From Alcaligenaceae bacterium (GTDB lineage: Bacteria > Pseudomonadota > Gammaproteobacteria > Burkholderiales > Burkholderiaceae_B), in NCBI GenBank assembly GCA_013416455.1, contig JACCES010000006.1:292074-356073 (forward strand): DNA of 64,000 bases, written 5' to 3'. The notes under the pieces were generated by a model. It saw nothing but the letters and a program-made list of their open reading frames with translations, searched no databases and was not told where the DNA came from. The stretch's first letter is position 1. Each line of letters begins with the position of its first letter. A program made the position numbers and the translations under genes. Below are positions 1-8,188 of this stretch, one piece after another.

Positions 1-1308
1 GCCGGACGGGCCGAGGCCCGCCGCCAGGCGCTGGCCGAACAATCTGCCCGTATCGAGTCGTTGCTTCCCGGGCTGGAAAAGGATGCGGAGCGGCTTGCGG
101 GCCATCGGTCGCAGTGGCGGCGGCGGTGGCGGGACGCCCTGCTGCGGGCGGGGCTGCCGCAGGACTCGGAAGCCGCTTTCGTCGAAGCGGCGGTCGCTCT
201 GCTGGCCGATGCGGATGAACTGGCGGGCCAGTTGCGCGAATGCCACGCACAGCGTGCGCGCATGGAGTCGGAGCTGGAAGGGTTCGGCCGGGCGGCGCAA
301 GCGCTGGCATTGCGGCTGCGGGATGCCGATTTCGATCCCGCGGCCGTGCATGAGCACGTGCGCCGATGGGTGCTGCGGCTGGAGCAGGCCCAGGCCGCCG
401 AGCGTTCGCGCGAAGAGGCGCGCCAGCGGCTGGCGGAGCTCAGCGAACGCTTGCTGCAGGAAGGCGAGGGCCGTTCCCGGCCGCAGATCGAGGCTGAACT
501 GGAATCCATCGATGTGGCCGCGCTGGCGGGCCGGGCGGAAGCCTTGCGTACGGCGCTGCAGCATGCGGCCTCGGTCAGCAGCCGGCTTGCCGTCGAACGG
601 GAACAGGCGCGCAAGGCGCTCGAAGCCATTTCGGGCGGCGATACCGCCGCGCACGCCGCGGCGCGGCGCCAGGAAGCGCTTGCCGACATGGCCGATATTG
701 CCGAACGCTATGTGCGCTTGTACACGGAACAGCGGCTGCTGGAACGTGTCACGGAACGATACCGGGAGCGGCGCCAGGGGCCGCTGCTGGCGCGGGCCGG
801 GCAGTTGTTCTCCGAGCTGACCCTGGGGGCGCATGCCGGGCTGGAGATCGACCATGCGGCCGTGAGCGAGGCGCGCACCGCCGGGCGGGGCCAGGCAAGG
901 CGCGCCGCTTCCGGGGCTGAAAGCGCCGCTGAAGGACGGCGCGGCGGTGTTTCGCCTGGCGAAGCGGCGGTGCTGCATGCCCGGCGCGCCGACGGCGGGG
1001 TCGTGCCGCTCGACGGGCTGAGCGACGGCACCCGCGACCAGCTCTACCTGGCGTTGCGCATTGCCGCCCTGGAGCTCTATCTGGACCATGCCGCGCCCCT
1101 CCCTTTCATTGCCGACGATCTGTTCGTCAACTATGACGACCAGCGGGCGGTCGCGGGCCTGCGCAAGCTTGCGGCGGTTGCGCGGCGCACCCAGATCATC
1201 TTCCTGACCCATCACGCGCACATGGTGGAACTCGCCCGCGAAGCCCTGGCGGGGCAGCTGCATGTGATCGAATTGCCGGGGCAGGCCGGGCCGCCGCCGG
1301 TCAGGTGA
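1..1308 (+). CDS. YhaN/SbcC-like AAA ATPase, C-terminal part (5' end outside window)
   Basis: The reading frame is open from base 1, so the start lies upstream. About 435 residues remain. Most of it is Arg/Glu/Ala-rich and predicted coiled coil, typical of SbcC/Rad50-type ATPases. The C-terminal end carries the ABC-ATPase signature region (LSDGTRDQLYLALRIA), a Walker B-like stretch (PLPFIADDLFVNYDD) and a D/H-loop region ending FLTHHAHMVELA. This arrangement fits the YhaN family, which usually pairs with a YhaO/SbcD-like exonuclease just upstream and is thought to act in DNA end or break processing. A partner cannot be seen because it would be outside the window. The stop overlaps the convergent carrier gene by 8 bp. 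The family assignment is good; the exact role is inferred. Confidence 0.85.
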   Translation, partial: AGRAEARRQALAEQSARIESLLPGLEKDAERLAGHRSQWRRRWRDALLRAGLPQDSEAAFVEAAVALLADADELAGQLRECHAQRARMESELEGFGRAAQALALRLRDADFDPAAVHEHVRRWVLRLEQAQAAERSREEARQRLAELSERLLQEGEGRSRPQIEAELESIDVAALAGRAEALRTALQHAASVSSRLAVEREQARKALEAISGGDTAAHAAARRQEALADMADIAERYVRLYTEQRLLERVTERYRERRQGPLLARAGQLFSELTLGAHAGLEIDHAAVSEARTAGRGQARRAASGAESAAEGRRGGVSPGEAAVLHARRADGGVVPLDGLSDGTRDQLYLALRIAALELYLDHAAPLPFIADDLFVNYDDQRAVAGLRKLAAVARRTQIIFLTHHAHMVELAREALAGQLHVIELPGQAGPPPVR

Positions 1309-2236
1309 TCAGGGCAATGACCGTGCTGACTGTGATGAAGGACAGCCCGGTGCACAGCAGCAGTGCGGTGGAACAGCGGTCTTCCAGGCCGTAGCGCATG
1401 CCGATGATGGGGTAGATGCTCAATAGCGGCGAGGCCGCGAAGATCAGCCCGGCCTTGCGCATGCCGGGGTCCAGATCGGGAAAGAGCAGGAACACCAGGG
1501 CGGTGATGGCGGGATGCAGCACAAGCTTGACCAGGGCGATGCCGCCGGCGTCGGCGAGCATGCCGGCCGGCCGCAGGCCATGCAGATTTCCCCCCACCGC
1601 GAACAGGCCGACCGGCGCGGCGGTCATGGCCAGCATGTCGATCGACCGCAGGGCGATGTCGGGGAGCGGAATCTGGAACACCGCCAGGAAAAGGCCGAGG
1701 AAGATGGTGATGAGCAAGGGGTTGCGGACCAGCCGCTTCAGTGTGGCGGCCAGGTTCGCAAGCGCCCGCTGACCGCCCTGGCCGGCGCCGGCATCCGCCA
1801 GCGCTAGCGTGAGCGGATACATCAGCATGGTTTCCACCATGATGCTCATGGCGACGGCGCGCGAGGCCGGTTCCGTGCCCAGGACCATGGCGCATATCGA
1901 TACGCCGATGAAGCCGGTGTTGGCCGAGGACATGCCCAGGCCCGCCAGGCTGCTTTCCGCGACGCTTCCCTTGCGCAGATAGCGGAACGCCAGTGCGCCC
2001 AGTGCGAACAGCAGCACCGAGGCAAGGGCATAGCCCATCAGGAAATCCGTGTCCAGCGACGCGCCCAGCGGCTTGTTCACCATGCCCCGCAGAATCATTG
2101 CCGGCAGGGCGATGGTGATCACGAACAGGCCCATGCCGCGAGTGGTTTCGCGGCTGATCAGGCCGGTCATGACCGAGAAGTAGCCCAGGCCGATGAGGAT
2201 GAAGATGGGCGCGGTGACCGAGAGAATCTGGAGCAT
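1301..2236 (-). CDS. AEC (auxin efflux carrier) family transporter
   Basis: A 311-residue hydrophobic protein with about ten membrane segments, starting MLQILSVTAPIFILIGLGYF, the standard N terminus of AEC/malonate-type carriers (PF03547). It is likely an inner-membrane permease for an organic anion; the substrate cannot be read from the sequence. An upstream in-frame ATG at 2317 would add 27 non-hydrophobic residues and run through the divergent promoter region, so the start at 2236 is preferred and gives the usual family length. It is divergent from the ABC operon at 2385 and overlaps the preceding ATPase gene tail to tail. Confidence 0.85.
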   Translation of the reverse strand: MLQILSVTAPIFILIGLGYFSVMTGLISRETTRGMGLFVITIALPAMILRGMVNKPLGASLDTDFLMGYALASVLLFALGALAFRYLRKGSVAESSLAGLGMSSANTGFIGVSICAMVLGTEPASRAVAMSIMVETMLMYPLTLALADAGAGQGGQRALANLAATLKRLVRNPLLITIFLGLFLAVFQIPLPDIALRSIDMLAMTAAPVGLFAVGGNLHGLRPAGMLADAGGIALVKLVLHPAITALVFLLFPDLDPGMRKAGLIFAASPLLSIYPIIGMRYGLEDRCSTALLLCTGLSFITVSTVIALIT

Positions 2237-2306
2237 GCAAACGCGGAAGAAGGCGGCGGGGCGCAGCCGCAGGGCCGCATTGTACGCTGCTGTTCCGTGG
2301 TCATTC

Positions 2307-2327
2307 CTTATTTCCAATGGAAATAAG
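2307..2327. promoter_or_regulatory. perfect inverted repeat in divergent promoter region
   Basis: CTTATTTCC-AAT-GGAAATAAG: two perfect 9-bp arms around a 3-bp centre, lying between the divergent AEC carrier gene and ABC operon. An AT-rich tataaa follows at 2355-2360 and a Shine-Dalgarno GAGG at 2375-2378. Position and symmetry suggest a repressor or activator operator shared by both units. The regulator is unknown and none is encoded next to it. Confidence 0.5.
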
Positions 2328-2384
2328 CAAAGAGAAGAAAATTGGTTGTTTGGCTATAAAAGCAGGAATAAAGTGAGGTTTTGG

Positions 2385-3227
2385 ATGGAGCCGAAGGCTT
2401 CCCTGTATCCGATACGGATCCCCAAGATGAAATTCTCATTTCAGAACATCGAGAAATCCTTTTCCGACCTGCGCGTCATTGACGACTTCAGCCGCGAAAT
2501 CGATCATGGCGAGCTGGTTGCCCTGGTAGGGCCGTCGGGCTGCGGCAAATCCACGCTGCTGCACATGGCGGCGGGTCTCGAGCGCCCCAGCGGCGGCAGC
2601 CTGCTGGCCGATGGCAAGGCCATACGCGGGCCGAACCCCGAGCGTACTCTGATGTTCCAGGAAAACGCCCTTTACCCCTGGCTCACGCTCGAACAGAACG
2701 TTGCCCTGGCGCTCGAATTCCAGCGCAGCAACAAGCGCAGGGCGCGTGAACTGGCCCGCGAGTGGCTGGCCAAGGTGCAGCTGTCGGGTTTCGAAGAATA
2801 TTTTCCGCAACAGGTTTCCGGCGGCATGCGGCAGCGCGCCGCACTGGCGCGCGCCTTCATTTCGCGGCCCAAGGCCCTGCTGCTCGACGAACCTTTCGGC
2901 GCGCTCGATGCGCTCACGCGCATGACCCTGCAGGATGCTTTGCGCGAGCTCATCCGTGAAGCCGCGCCGACCGTGCTGCTGGTGACCCACGATGTCGACG
3001 AGGCCCTCTTTCTGGCGGACCGCATCCTGGTCTTCAGCCAGCGGCCGGCGGTGGTGCTGAAAGAATTCAATCTCGCCCACCACGAGAAGACCCACGATCT
3101 TTCCGAGTTCGCTCCCATGCGCCGCGAGATCCTGGGGCTGCTGGGCATCCGGGCCGAGGCGGATACCGCCGCCGCCCAGGCCGATCCTGATTCCGTTTCA
3201 TATACCACCGAGGAAGTCGCAGCATGA
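2385..3227 (+). CDS. NitT/TauT-family ABC transporter ATP-binding protein
   Basis: Cytoplasmic ATPase subunit of an importer of the nitrate/sulfonate/taurine class (SsuB/TauB/NrtD-like), 280 residues. Visible motifs: Walker A GPSGCGKST, Q-loop FQENALYPWLT, signature VSGGMRQRAALARAF, Walker B LLLDEPFGALDALTR and H-loop VTHDVDEA. Start 2385 has a GAGG ribosome site 6 bases upstream; an internal ATG at 2427 (MKFSFQNIEKSF) matches the usual family N terminus and is the alternative. The stop overlaps the next gene by ATGA, so the two are translationally coupled. The substrate is not determined by the sequence. Confidence 0.9.
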   Translation: MEPKASLYPIRIPKMKFSFQNIEKSFSDLRVIDDFSREIDHGELVALVGPSGCGKSTLLHMAAGLERPSGGSLLADGKAIRGPNPERTLMFQENALYPWLTLEQNVALALEFQRSNKRRARELAREWLAKVQLSGFEEYFPQQVSGGMRQRAALARAFISRPKALLLDEPFGALDALTRMTLQDALRELIREAAPTVLLVTHDVDEALFLADRILVFSQRPAVVLKEFNLAHHEKTHDLSEFAPMRREILGLLGIRAEADTAAAQADPDSVSYTTEEVAA

Positions 3228-4219
3228 AATTCACCCGTATGTTGATTCCCGCGCTGGCCGCCCTGGCCGTCGCGGGTCAGGCGTTCGCAGCCGAGAAGCT
3301 GCGCGTTGGCTATCTGCGCGTCATGGACGATGCCCAGGCGATCGCCGCCTATGAAGGCGGCTTCTACAAGAAGCACGGCCTTGATGTCGAACTGGTGGAA
3401 TTCTCTTCCGGCACCGACCTCATCAAGGCCATCGTGGGCGGCCAGCTCGATACCGGCGTGCTGGGGTTCACCAATGCGGCCTCGTGGTCTTCGCGGGGCG
3501 CCGATCTCAAGGTGGTTGGCGGCGCGCAGCACGGTTTCCATGCCATCGTGGTGCGTGAGGACGCCAAGATCGAAAGCGTCGCCGACCTCAAAGGCAAGAC
3601 CCTGGCTTCGCAGCGTGAAGGCAGCACCGCCGATACCGTGCTGCGCGGCGTGGTGCTCAAGGACGCCGGCCTGGCGCCCGGCGATGTGAACGTGCTCGGC
3701 GTCAGCCCGCAGGTGGCCGTGCAGTCGCTGGTGGGGAACCGCGTCGAAGCGGCCTTCCTGTTCGAACCGCAGGCGCGCATCGCCCAACTGGTGGCGCCCG
3801 TCAAGCAGATCTATGAAATCGGCGAGGTCTGGCCCTTCCCATGCATGGTGGTGATCACCTCGGGCAAGGTGCTCGACGAGCGCAAGGACGCCGTGTGGAA
3901 GTCGCTCGACGCCCAGCGCGATGCCATCGAGCTGTTGCAGAACCAGCCCGACGAAGCCGCCAAACTGATCGCTTCCTATTTCATCGCCGAACCCACGCTC
4001 AAGACGCTGGACGGCCGCGAGATTCCCCGTGAAGAAGTGATCAGCGGCGCCATCAAGAGCCAGACCTTCAGCCCCGTGCTGACGCCGCAGGAAGTCGAGC
4101 GCATGCAGGAAATCGCCGACATCATGCAGGCCCAGGGCGCGCTCAAGACCCGCGACGGTTCGCCCTTCGATGTCACTGGGATCGTCGATCTGGAATGGCA
4201 GGAAGCGCGTAAACTGTGA
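3224..4219 (+). CDS. NitT/TauT-family ABC transporter substrate-binding protein
   Basis: Periplasmic binding protein of 331 residues. It starts with a clear Sec signal peptide (MKFTRMLIPALAALAVAGQAFA, cleavage after about residue 22), followed by an SsuA/THI5-like two-lobe domain: EKLRVGYLRVMDDAQ, then GTDLIKAIVGGQLDTGVLG, then LKGKTLASQREGSTADTVL. It delivers substrate to the membrane permease at 4459. The family includes sulfonate, taurine, nitrate and pyrimidine-precursor binders; which one applies here is open. It overlaps the ATPase gene by 4 bp. Confidence 0.9.
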   Translation: MKFTRMLIPALAALAVAGQAFAAEKLRVGYLRVMDDAQAIAAYEGGFYKKHGLDVELVEFSSGTDLIKAIVGGQLDTGVLGFTNAASWSSRGADLKVVGGAQHGFHAIVVREDAKIESVADLKGKTLASQREGSTADTVLRGVVLKDAGLAPGDVNVLGVSPQVAVQSLVGNRVEAAFLFEPQARIAQLVAPVKQIYEIGEVWPFPCMVVITSGKVLDERKDAVWKSLDAQRDAIELLQNQPDEAAKLIASYFIAEPTLKTLDGREIPREEVISGAIKSQTFSPVLTPQEVERMQEIADIMQAQGALKTRDGSPFDVTGIVDLEWQEARKL

Positions 4220-4381
4220 TCCGTCCGATTTCCGGTCACTGGCGTCTTCCAGGCCAGGGCCGGGGCGGCCGTTTCCCGGGGCCGCGGGTTTTCCGGCGGG
4301 GTACAACAACCCTGTTTTCTGTCGGAAGCCCGCATCTGCCTGGAATGAACAGGGCGGCCGGTCGTATGCCGGCTACCTTCA

Positions 4382-4443
4382 GGAAGCGCTGAATGATTCG
4401 AGCGGCCAGTACGCGCCCCGGGTCGTTCAGCGCTTCCGTTTTA
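4382..4443 (+). terminator. strong stem-loop with T tail between binding protein and permease genes
   Basis: Arms 4382-4397 and 4422-4437 form a 16-bp stem (14 Watson-Crick and 2 G-T pairs) around a 24-base GC-rich loop, followed by gtttta. It sits inside the 239-bp gap between the binding-protein and permease genes. It could be an attenuating terminator, or an mRNA-stabilising stem that raises binding-protein level over permease level, as in other importer operons. Confidence 0.5.
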
Positions 4444-4458
4444 TGTTTCCGAGACTGA

Positions 4459-5232
4459 ATGAGTACACAAAAACAGCTTTCCGGTCCTCTCAAGAAAGCG
4501 GCCATGGCCGTCGCGGTGCTTGCCATCCTGCTGATATGGCAGGCGGCGGCGTGGTCCTTGCCGGACTTTCTCATGCCCAATGTGCCTTCCGTGATCGCGC
4601 GGCTCTGGGAAGACATACAGTCCGGCGCCTTCCGCGCGGCGCTCACCGGCAGCCTGACGCGCCTGGGGGCCGGCTACGGCTTCGCGCTGCTGTTCGGGGT
4701 GGGCTTCGGGCTGGTCGGCGCCTTGCTGTTCTTCTTCCGGGAAGTGCTGAAATCCGCCATCATCATCCTGCAGTCCATTCCATCCATTGCCTGGGTGCCG
4801 CTGTTCCTGATCATGATGGGCTTCGGCAACATGCCCATCATCGTCGTCATTGCGCTGTCCGCCTTTTTTCCGGCCGCGCTGTCCGTCATGAACGCGACGG
4901 AAAACGTGCTGGCGGTGCATGTCTCGGCGGCGCGGGTCATGGGCGCCAGCCGCTGGGACATGGTGCGCCGCGTCTACCTGCCGGCGGTCATGCCCGAATT
5001 GATCACGGGGGCGCAGCTGGCCTTCGGCAATGCGTGGCGGGCGCTGATTTCGGCTGAAATGCTGATCGGTTTCGGGCAGGGGCTGGGCCGGACGCTGGCC
5101 TATGCCGGCGAAACGGCCGACATGCTGGGGGTGATGTCCAACATCCTCACCATTGCCATCCTGGCCACGCTGATCGACCAGGTGATGCTGGAAAATCTGA
5201 AGCGCAGGGTGTTGCGCTATCAGTATGTCTGA
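4459..5232 (+). CDS. NitT/TauT-family ABC transporter permease
   Basis: Inner-membrane permease of 257 residues with about six transmembrane segments and the BPD_transp_1 EAA loop (MGASRWDMVRRVYLPAVMPEL). It would form a homodimer with the ATPase at 2385 and the binding protein at 3224. It is separated from the binding-protein gene by 239 bp holding a stem-loop, unlike the ATGA-coupled upstream pair, and its last 8 bp overlap the following gene. SsuC/TauC-like; substrate unknown. Confidence 0.9.
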   Translation: MSTQKQLSGPLKKAAMAVAVLAILLIWQAAAWSLPDFLMPNVPSVIARLWEDIQSGAFRAALTGSLTRLGAGYGFALLFGVGFGLVGALLFFFREVLKSAIIILQSIPSIAWVPLFLIMMGFGNMPIIVVIALSAFFPAALSVMNATENVLAVHVSAARVMGASRWDMVRRVYLPAVMPELITGAQLAFGNAWRALISAEMLIGFGQGLGRTLAYAGETADMLGVMSNILTIAILATLIDQVMLENLKRRVLRYQYV

Positions 5233-6187
5233 GGGGAACGCGATGCGTCGTCGTCTAACTGGAACGGATAGAAAAACGGCAAGGGAAACCCCGCCGGCAC
5301 GGCGCGTGGGCATGCGCGGCGCGCGGGCGATGGCCGGGGTCCTGCTGTTCACGGCGGGGGTGGGCGCACAGGCCGTCGCGGCTGCCCAGGCCGTGGCGCC
5401 GGGCAATCCCGCATCCGGAAGCCTGTCCGCCACATCTACCGCGGCGTATGCCGCCGGGCCGGGCGCGGCGAACGGGGGCGGGCCTCTCAAGCTGGGCATG
5501 GGCTATGTCGTGCCGCCGCACGTTCCCGGTTCCAAGGTCCGTACTCCCGAGGGTCTGGCTCCCGTACTGGCCGAACGGTTGGGCCGGCAGCTACCCTTGC
5601 AGCCGGTGGCCGTGCCGCGTACAGGCGCTTTTTCCCAGGCCGGGCCGGGTTTGCAGGATGTGGATGCGCTGCTGTTGCCGCTCGATGGCGACGAGGCCGG
5701 CCTGGCCCGGGCAACAGTGATCCCGTCGGGCTATCGGGCCGGCATCATGGCCATCATGCGCACGGATACGGACATCCGCCGCTGGGAGGATCTGCGTGGG
5801 CGCACGGTCTGCCTGGCCGAGGGCAGCGGTCTGGCCGGGCAGATGCAGGCCGACTACGGGGCCATCGAAAAAGTGTTCCGCGCGCCTGCCGATGCCTTGC
5901 TGGACCTGCGCATCGGCGGCTGCGATGCGGCGGTGCACGACAGTGTCATGCTCGAAGCTTTGCTGGAATTTCCGGAATGGAAGAAGTTCTCCGCCCGCCT
6001 GCCGGTGCAGCGGGAAAAGGACCTGGCCTTCGTTCTGCCCGACGGCGACGCCGCGCTCGCCCGGACATTGCATGCGCAGGTGCGGCAGTGGCGCGACGCC
6101 GATCTGCTGGCCAAGCTCACGCGCCAGAGCGCGCGCGACATCGCTTTTGAAGTCTATATGGATCAGGAAGTGCCGGACTGCCATTAG
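5225..6187 (+). CDS. periplasmic binding protein, SBP_bac_3 type
   Basis: A 320-residue secreted protein. A long basic N region precedes a hydrophobic signal (MRGARAMAGVLLFTAGVGAQAVAAAQ), so the mature protein begins near residue 50. The body resembles family-3 solute-binding proteins: LKLGMGYVVPPHVPGSK, GLAPVLAERLGRQLP, and RWEDLRGRTVCLAEGSGLAGQ, which matches the domain-II loop of that family. Start 5225 overlaps the permease by 8 bp; an ATG at 5243 (MRRRLTG) is possible. It is odd to find a family-3 binding protein in a NitT/TauT operon that already has its own; it may widen or modulate substrate capture. Confidence 0.75.
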   Translation: MSEGNAMRRRLTGTDRKTARETPPARRVGMRGARAMAGVLLFTAGVGAQAVAAAQAVAPGNPASGSLSATSTAAYAAGPGAANGGGPLKLGMGYVVPPHVPGSKVRTPEGLAPVLAERLGRQLPLQPVAVPRTGAFSQAGPGLQDVDALLLPLDGDEAGLARATVIPSGYRAGIMAIMRTDTDIRRWEDLRGRTVCLAEGSGLAGQMQADYGAIEKVFRAPADALLDLRIGGCDAAVHDSVMLEALLEFPEWKKFSARLPVQREKDLAFVLPDGDAALARTLHAQVRQWRDADLLAKLTRQSARDIAFEVYMDQEVPDCH

Positions 6188-6228
6188 GGCCCGGCCCGAG
6201 TTTCAGTGTACGGCCCCGGCGCGGCGCT

Positions 6229-7188
6229 TCAGCGCCGCGTTCCTGCTGCCGGAGCGGCGGCGGCCTGCGCTTCGGCCGCGGGGTCGCAGGTTTCGGAACC
6301 CTGGTACCCGGCCTGGGTGACGTGGGCGCCCGGCGGGACATCGTTGATCAGCCAGACGTTGCCGCCTATGGTGCAGCCCTTGCCCAGCGTCACACGGCCC
6401 AGGATGGTGGCGCCCGCGTAAATGACCACGTCGTCCTCGACGATGGGGTGGCGCGGCAGCCCCTTCGTAAGCGCGCCATTGGCGTCCGAAGGAAAACGCT
6501 TGGCTCCCAGTGTCACCGCCTGATAGATGCGCACGTGATCGCCGATGATGGCTGTCTCGCCGATGACGACACCGGTGCCATGGTCGATGAAGAAATGTTC
6601 GCCGATGCGCGCGCCCGGATGGATATCGATGCCGGTTTCTGAATGCGCAATCTCGGCGCTCATGCGCGCCAGCAGCGGCAGGCCCAGATGGTAGAGCTGA
6701 TGCGCGATCCGGTGATGGATCATGGCATGCAGGCCGGGGTAGCACAGCAGGATCTCGTCGACGCTGCGGGCGGCGGGGTCGCCGGCGAAGGCGGCCAGCG
6801 TGTCGGAATCCAGCAGGCGGCGGATCTCGGGCAGCGAGTTGGCGAAGGCCTGGACCGTTTCGATGGCGTTTTTTTCCAGTGCCTGGGTATCCGGCGGCTC
6901 GTGGCGATGCTGGTAGCCCAGTTCGAGCCTGACCTGGCCGAGCAGGGCGTGCAGCGCGGAGTCGAGTGTGTGGCCGACATAGAAATCTTCGCTTTCCTGG
7001 CGCAGGTCTATGGGCCCCAGCCGCATCGGAAACAGAATGCCCCTCAGATCGGTGATGATGGCCTTCAGGGCCTGCGGCGAGGGGAAATTGCGCCCGCCGG
7101 ATTCCAGCGGGCGGCCCTGCGATACCCGCCATTGCTGGCGGATGTAGGCCAGTTCGGAAACGATGGGTTGAATGTCGAATACAGCCAT
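6229..7188 (-). CDS. epsC: serine O-acetyltransferase (CysE/EpsC type)
   Basis: Transfers acetyl from acetyl-CoA to L-serine, giving O-acetylserine for cysteine synthesis in the cytoplasm. 319 residues: an N-terminal helical domain, then the left-handed beta-helix with hexapeptide repeats. Recognisable is GIDIHPGARIGEHFFIDHGTGVVIGETA..GDHVRIYQAVTLGAK, holding the family's catalytic His-Asp region (FIDHGTG), and later GGNVWLINDVPPGA. The Ala/Glu-rich tail after residue 295 is an extension. Convergent with the binding-protein gene at 5225; its position beside a possible sulfur-compound importer is suggestive but not proof of a shared pathway. Confidence 0.9.
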   Translation of the reverse strand: MAVFDIQPIVSELAYIRQQWRVSQGRPLESGGRNFPSPQALKAIITDLRGILFPMRLGPIDLRQESEDFYVGHTLDSALHALLGQVRLELGYQHRHEPPDTQALEKNAIETVQAFANSLPEIRRLLDSDTLAAFAGDPAARSVDEILLCYPGLHAMIHHRIAHQLYHLGLPLLARMSAEIAHSETGIDIHPGARIGEHFFIDHGTGVVIGETAIIGDHVRIYQAVTLGAKRFPSDANGALTKGLPRHPIVEDDVVIYAGATILGRVTLGKGCTIGGNVWLINDVPPGAHVTQAGYQGSETCDPAAEAQAAAAPAAGTRR

Positions 7189-7211
7189 GTATCACGCACC
7201 TGTGCGAATTT

Positions 7212-8042
7212 TCAGGAAAATGGGTCAATCATAGCAACGGGGGGCGAAGCACTGCCAGCCGGAAGAACCGGCGGCGCCACCCGGAAGCAGGACAGGAAGC
7301 GCCGCAAGGCCTGCGTATTGCCCTCGTGGCGGCAGGCGCCCGCCGCTTGCGCTGCTTCGAGCGGACGCCCGGCGTACGCGAGCTGCAGAACGGTGACGGG
7401 TTCGGCGTACAGCGTTGCCGCCGCCCAGCCCCCGGCTTCGGCCGGATGGCAGGGGGGATCGCCTCGGGCCACGGCCAGCCGCTCCTGTCCGATCGCCACA
7501 TGATAGGCATGGCGATGCATGACGAGGGTGATGCGGCAGGCCAGGCCTTGCGCAAGATCGGGGTCGAACATTGCCTTGAAGGACAGGGCCATGGCGTCCG
7601 CCGTCAAGGCCTGGCCGCGTTCAAAGCCGGGCGAGCGCACCCCCCACTTGAGAAGCTCCAGAATGACGGTCTCCAGCTGTGCGCCCCAGGGGGTCAGCGC
7701 ATAGACGCGGCAGGCGGCGGGCGGCTGCAGGCTGCGGCGCTGCAGGACGCCGGCGGCTTCGAGGTCGCCCAGCCTTTGCGTGAGTACGTTGGGGCTGATG
7801 CCGCACAGGGTTTGACGCAGATCGGAAAACCGCCGGGGGCCCAGCAGCAGTTCGCGAACGACGAGCAGGGCCCAGCGCTCGCCGATGAGGTCGAGCGCAT
7901 GGGCGGCCGCACAGCCGTCGTCGTAGCGGCGCCGGCCGCGCACGCCGGCGGACGACCGCGGCGGCCGCCGGGCGGGGCTGCCTGTATCCGGCCCGGGCGG
8001 CTGATCGACGGAAGAAGGATTTGCATCCGGTATCGTGCTCAT
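7212..8042 (-). CDS. HxlR-family transcriptional regulator
   Basis: 276 residues. Residues about 45-130 are a HxlR winged helix: CAAAHALDLIGERWALLVVRELLLGPRRFSDLRQTLCGISPNVLTQRL, then LEAAGVLQRR and YALTPWGAQLETVI. A roughly 130-residue C-terminal extension of unknown fold is longer than in minimal HxlR proteins and may sense a ligand. It is divergent from the SnoaL-VOC gene at 8189, and inverted repeats lie between them, so it probably regulates that gene and itself. Confidence 0.85.
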   Translation of the reverse strand: MSTIPDANPSSVDQPPGPDTGSPARRPPRSSAGVRGRRRYDDGCAAAHALDLIGERWALLVVRELLLGPRRFSDLRQTLCGISPNVLTQRLGDLEAAGVLQRRSLQPPAACRVYALTPWGAQLETVILELLKWGVRSPGFERGQALTADAMALSFKAMFDPDLAQGLACRITLVMHRHAYHVAIGQERLAVARGDPPCHPAEAGGWAAATLYAEPVTVLQLAYAGRPLEAAQAAGACRHEGNTQALRRFLSCFRVAPPVLPAGSASPPVAMIDPFS

Positions 8043-8044
8043 GC

Positions 8045-8100
8045 ATTTCAGTATAGATCATTAGTTCTGAAATACACTTTGTTAGTATTAATTTAGGACT
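8045..8100. promoter_or_regulatory. candidate HxlR operator region
   Basis: ATTTCAG (8045-8051) and CTGAAAT (8067-8073) form a perfect 7-bp inverted repeat with 15 bp between. A second symmetrical AT-rich stretch follows (TTAGT at 8082, ACTAA at 8098). The region is directly upstream of the HxlR gene and faces the divergent gene. The spacing suits a dimeric winged-helix protein. Confidence 0.45.
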
Positions 8101-8188
8101 AAAGAATGATAAATTGACTCTGCCGGAACGCCTGCCGCCATCGCTCCTCCTCTTCCTGGCGGCACTTTTCCCCGGCCAGGAGACCCGC

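Noticed and set aside
2672..4309. 545-codon minus-strand frame across the ABC transporter genes
   Set aside because: Antisense to genes with clear ABC motifs; no domain in the translation.
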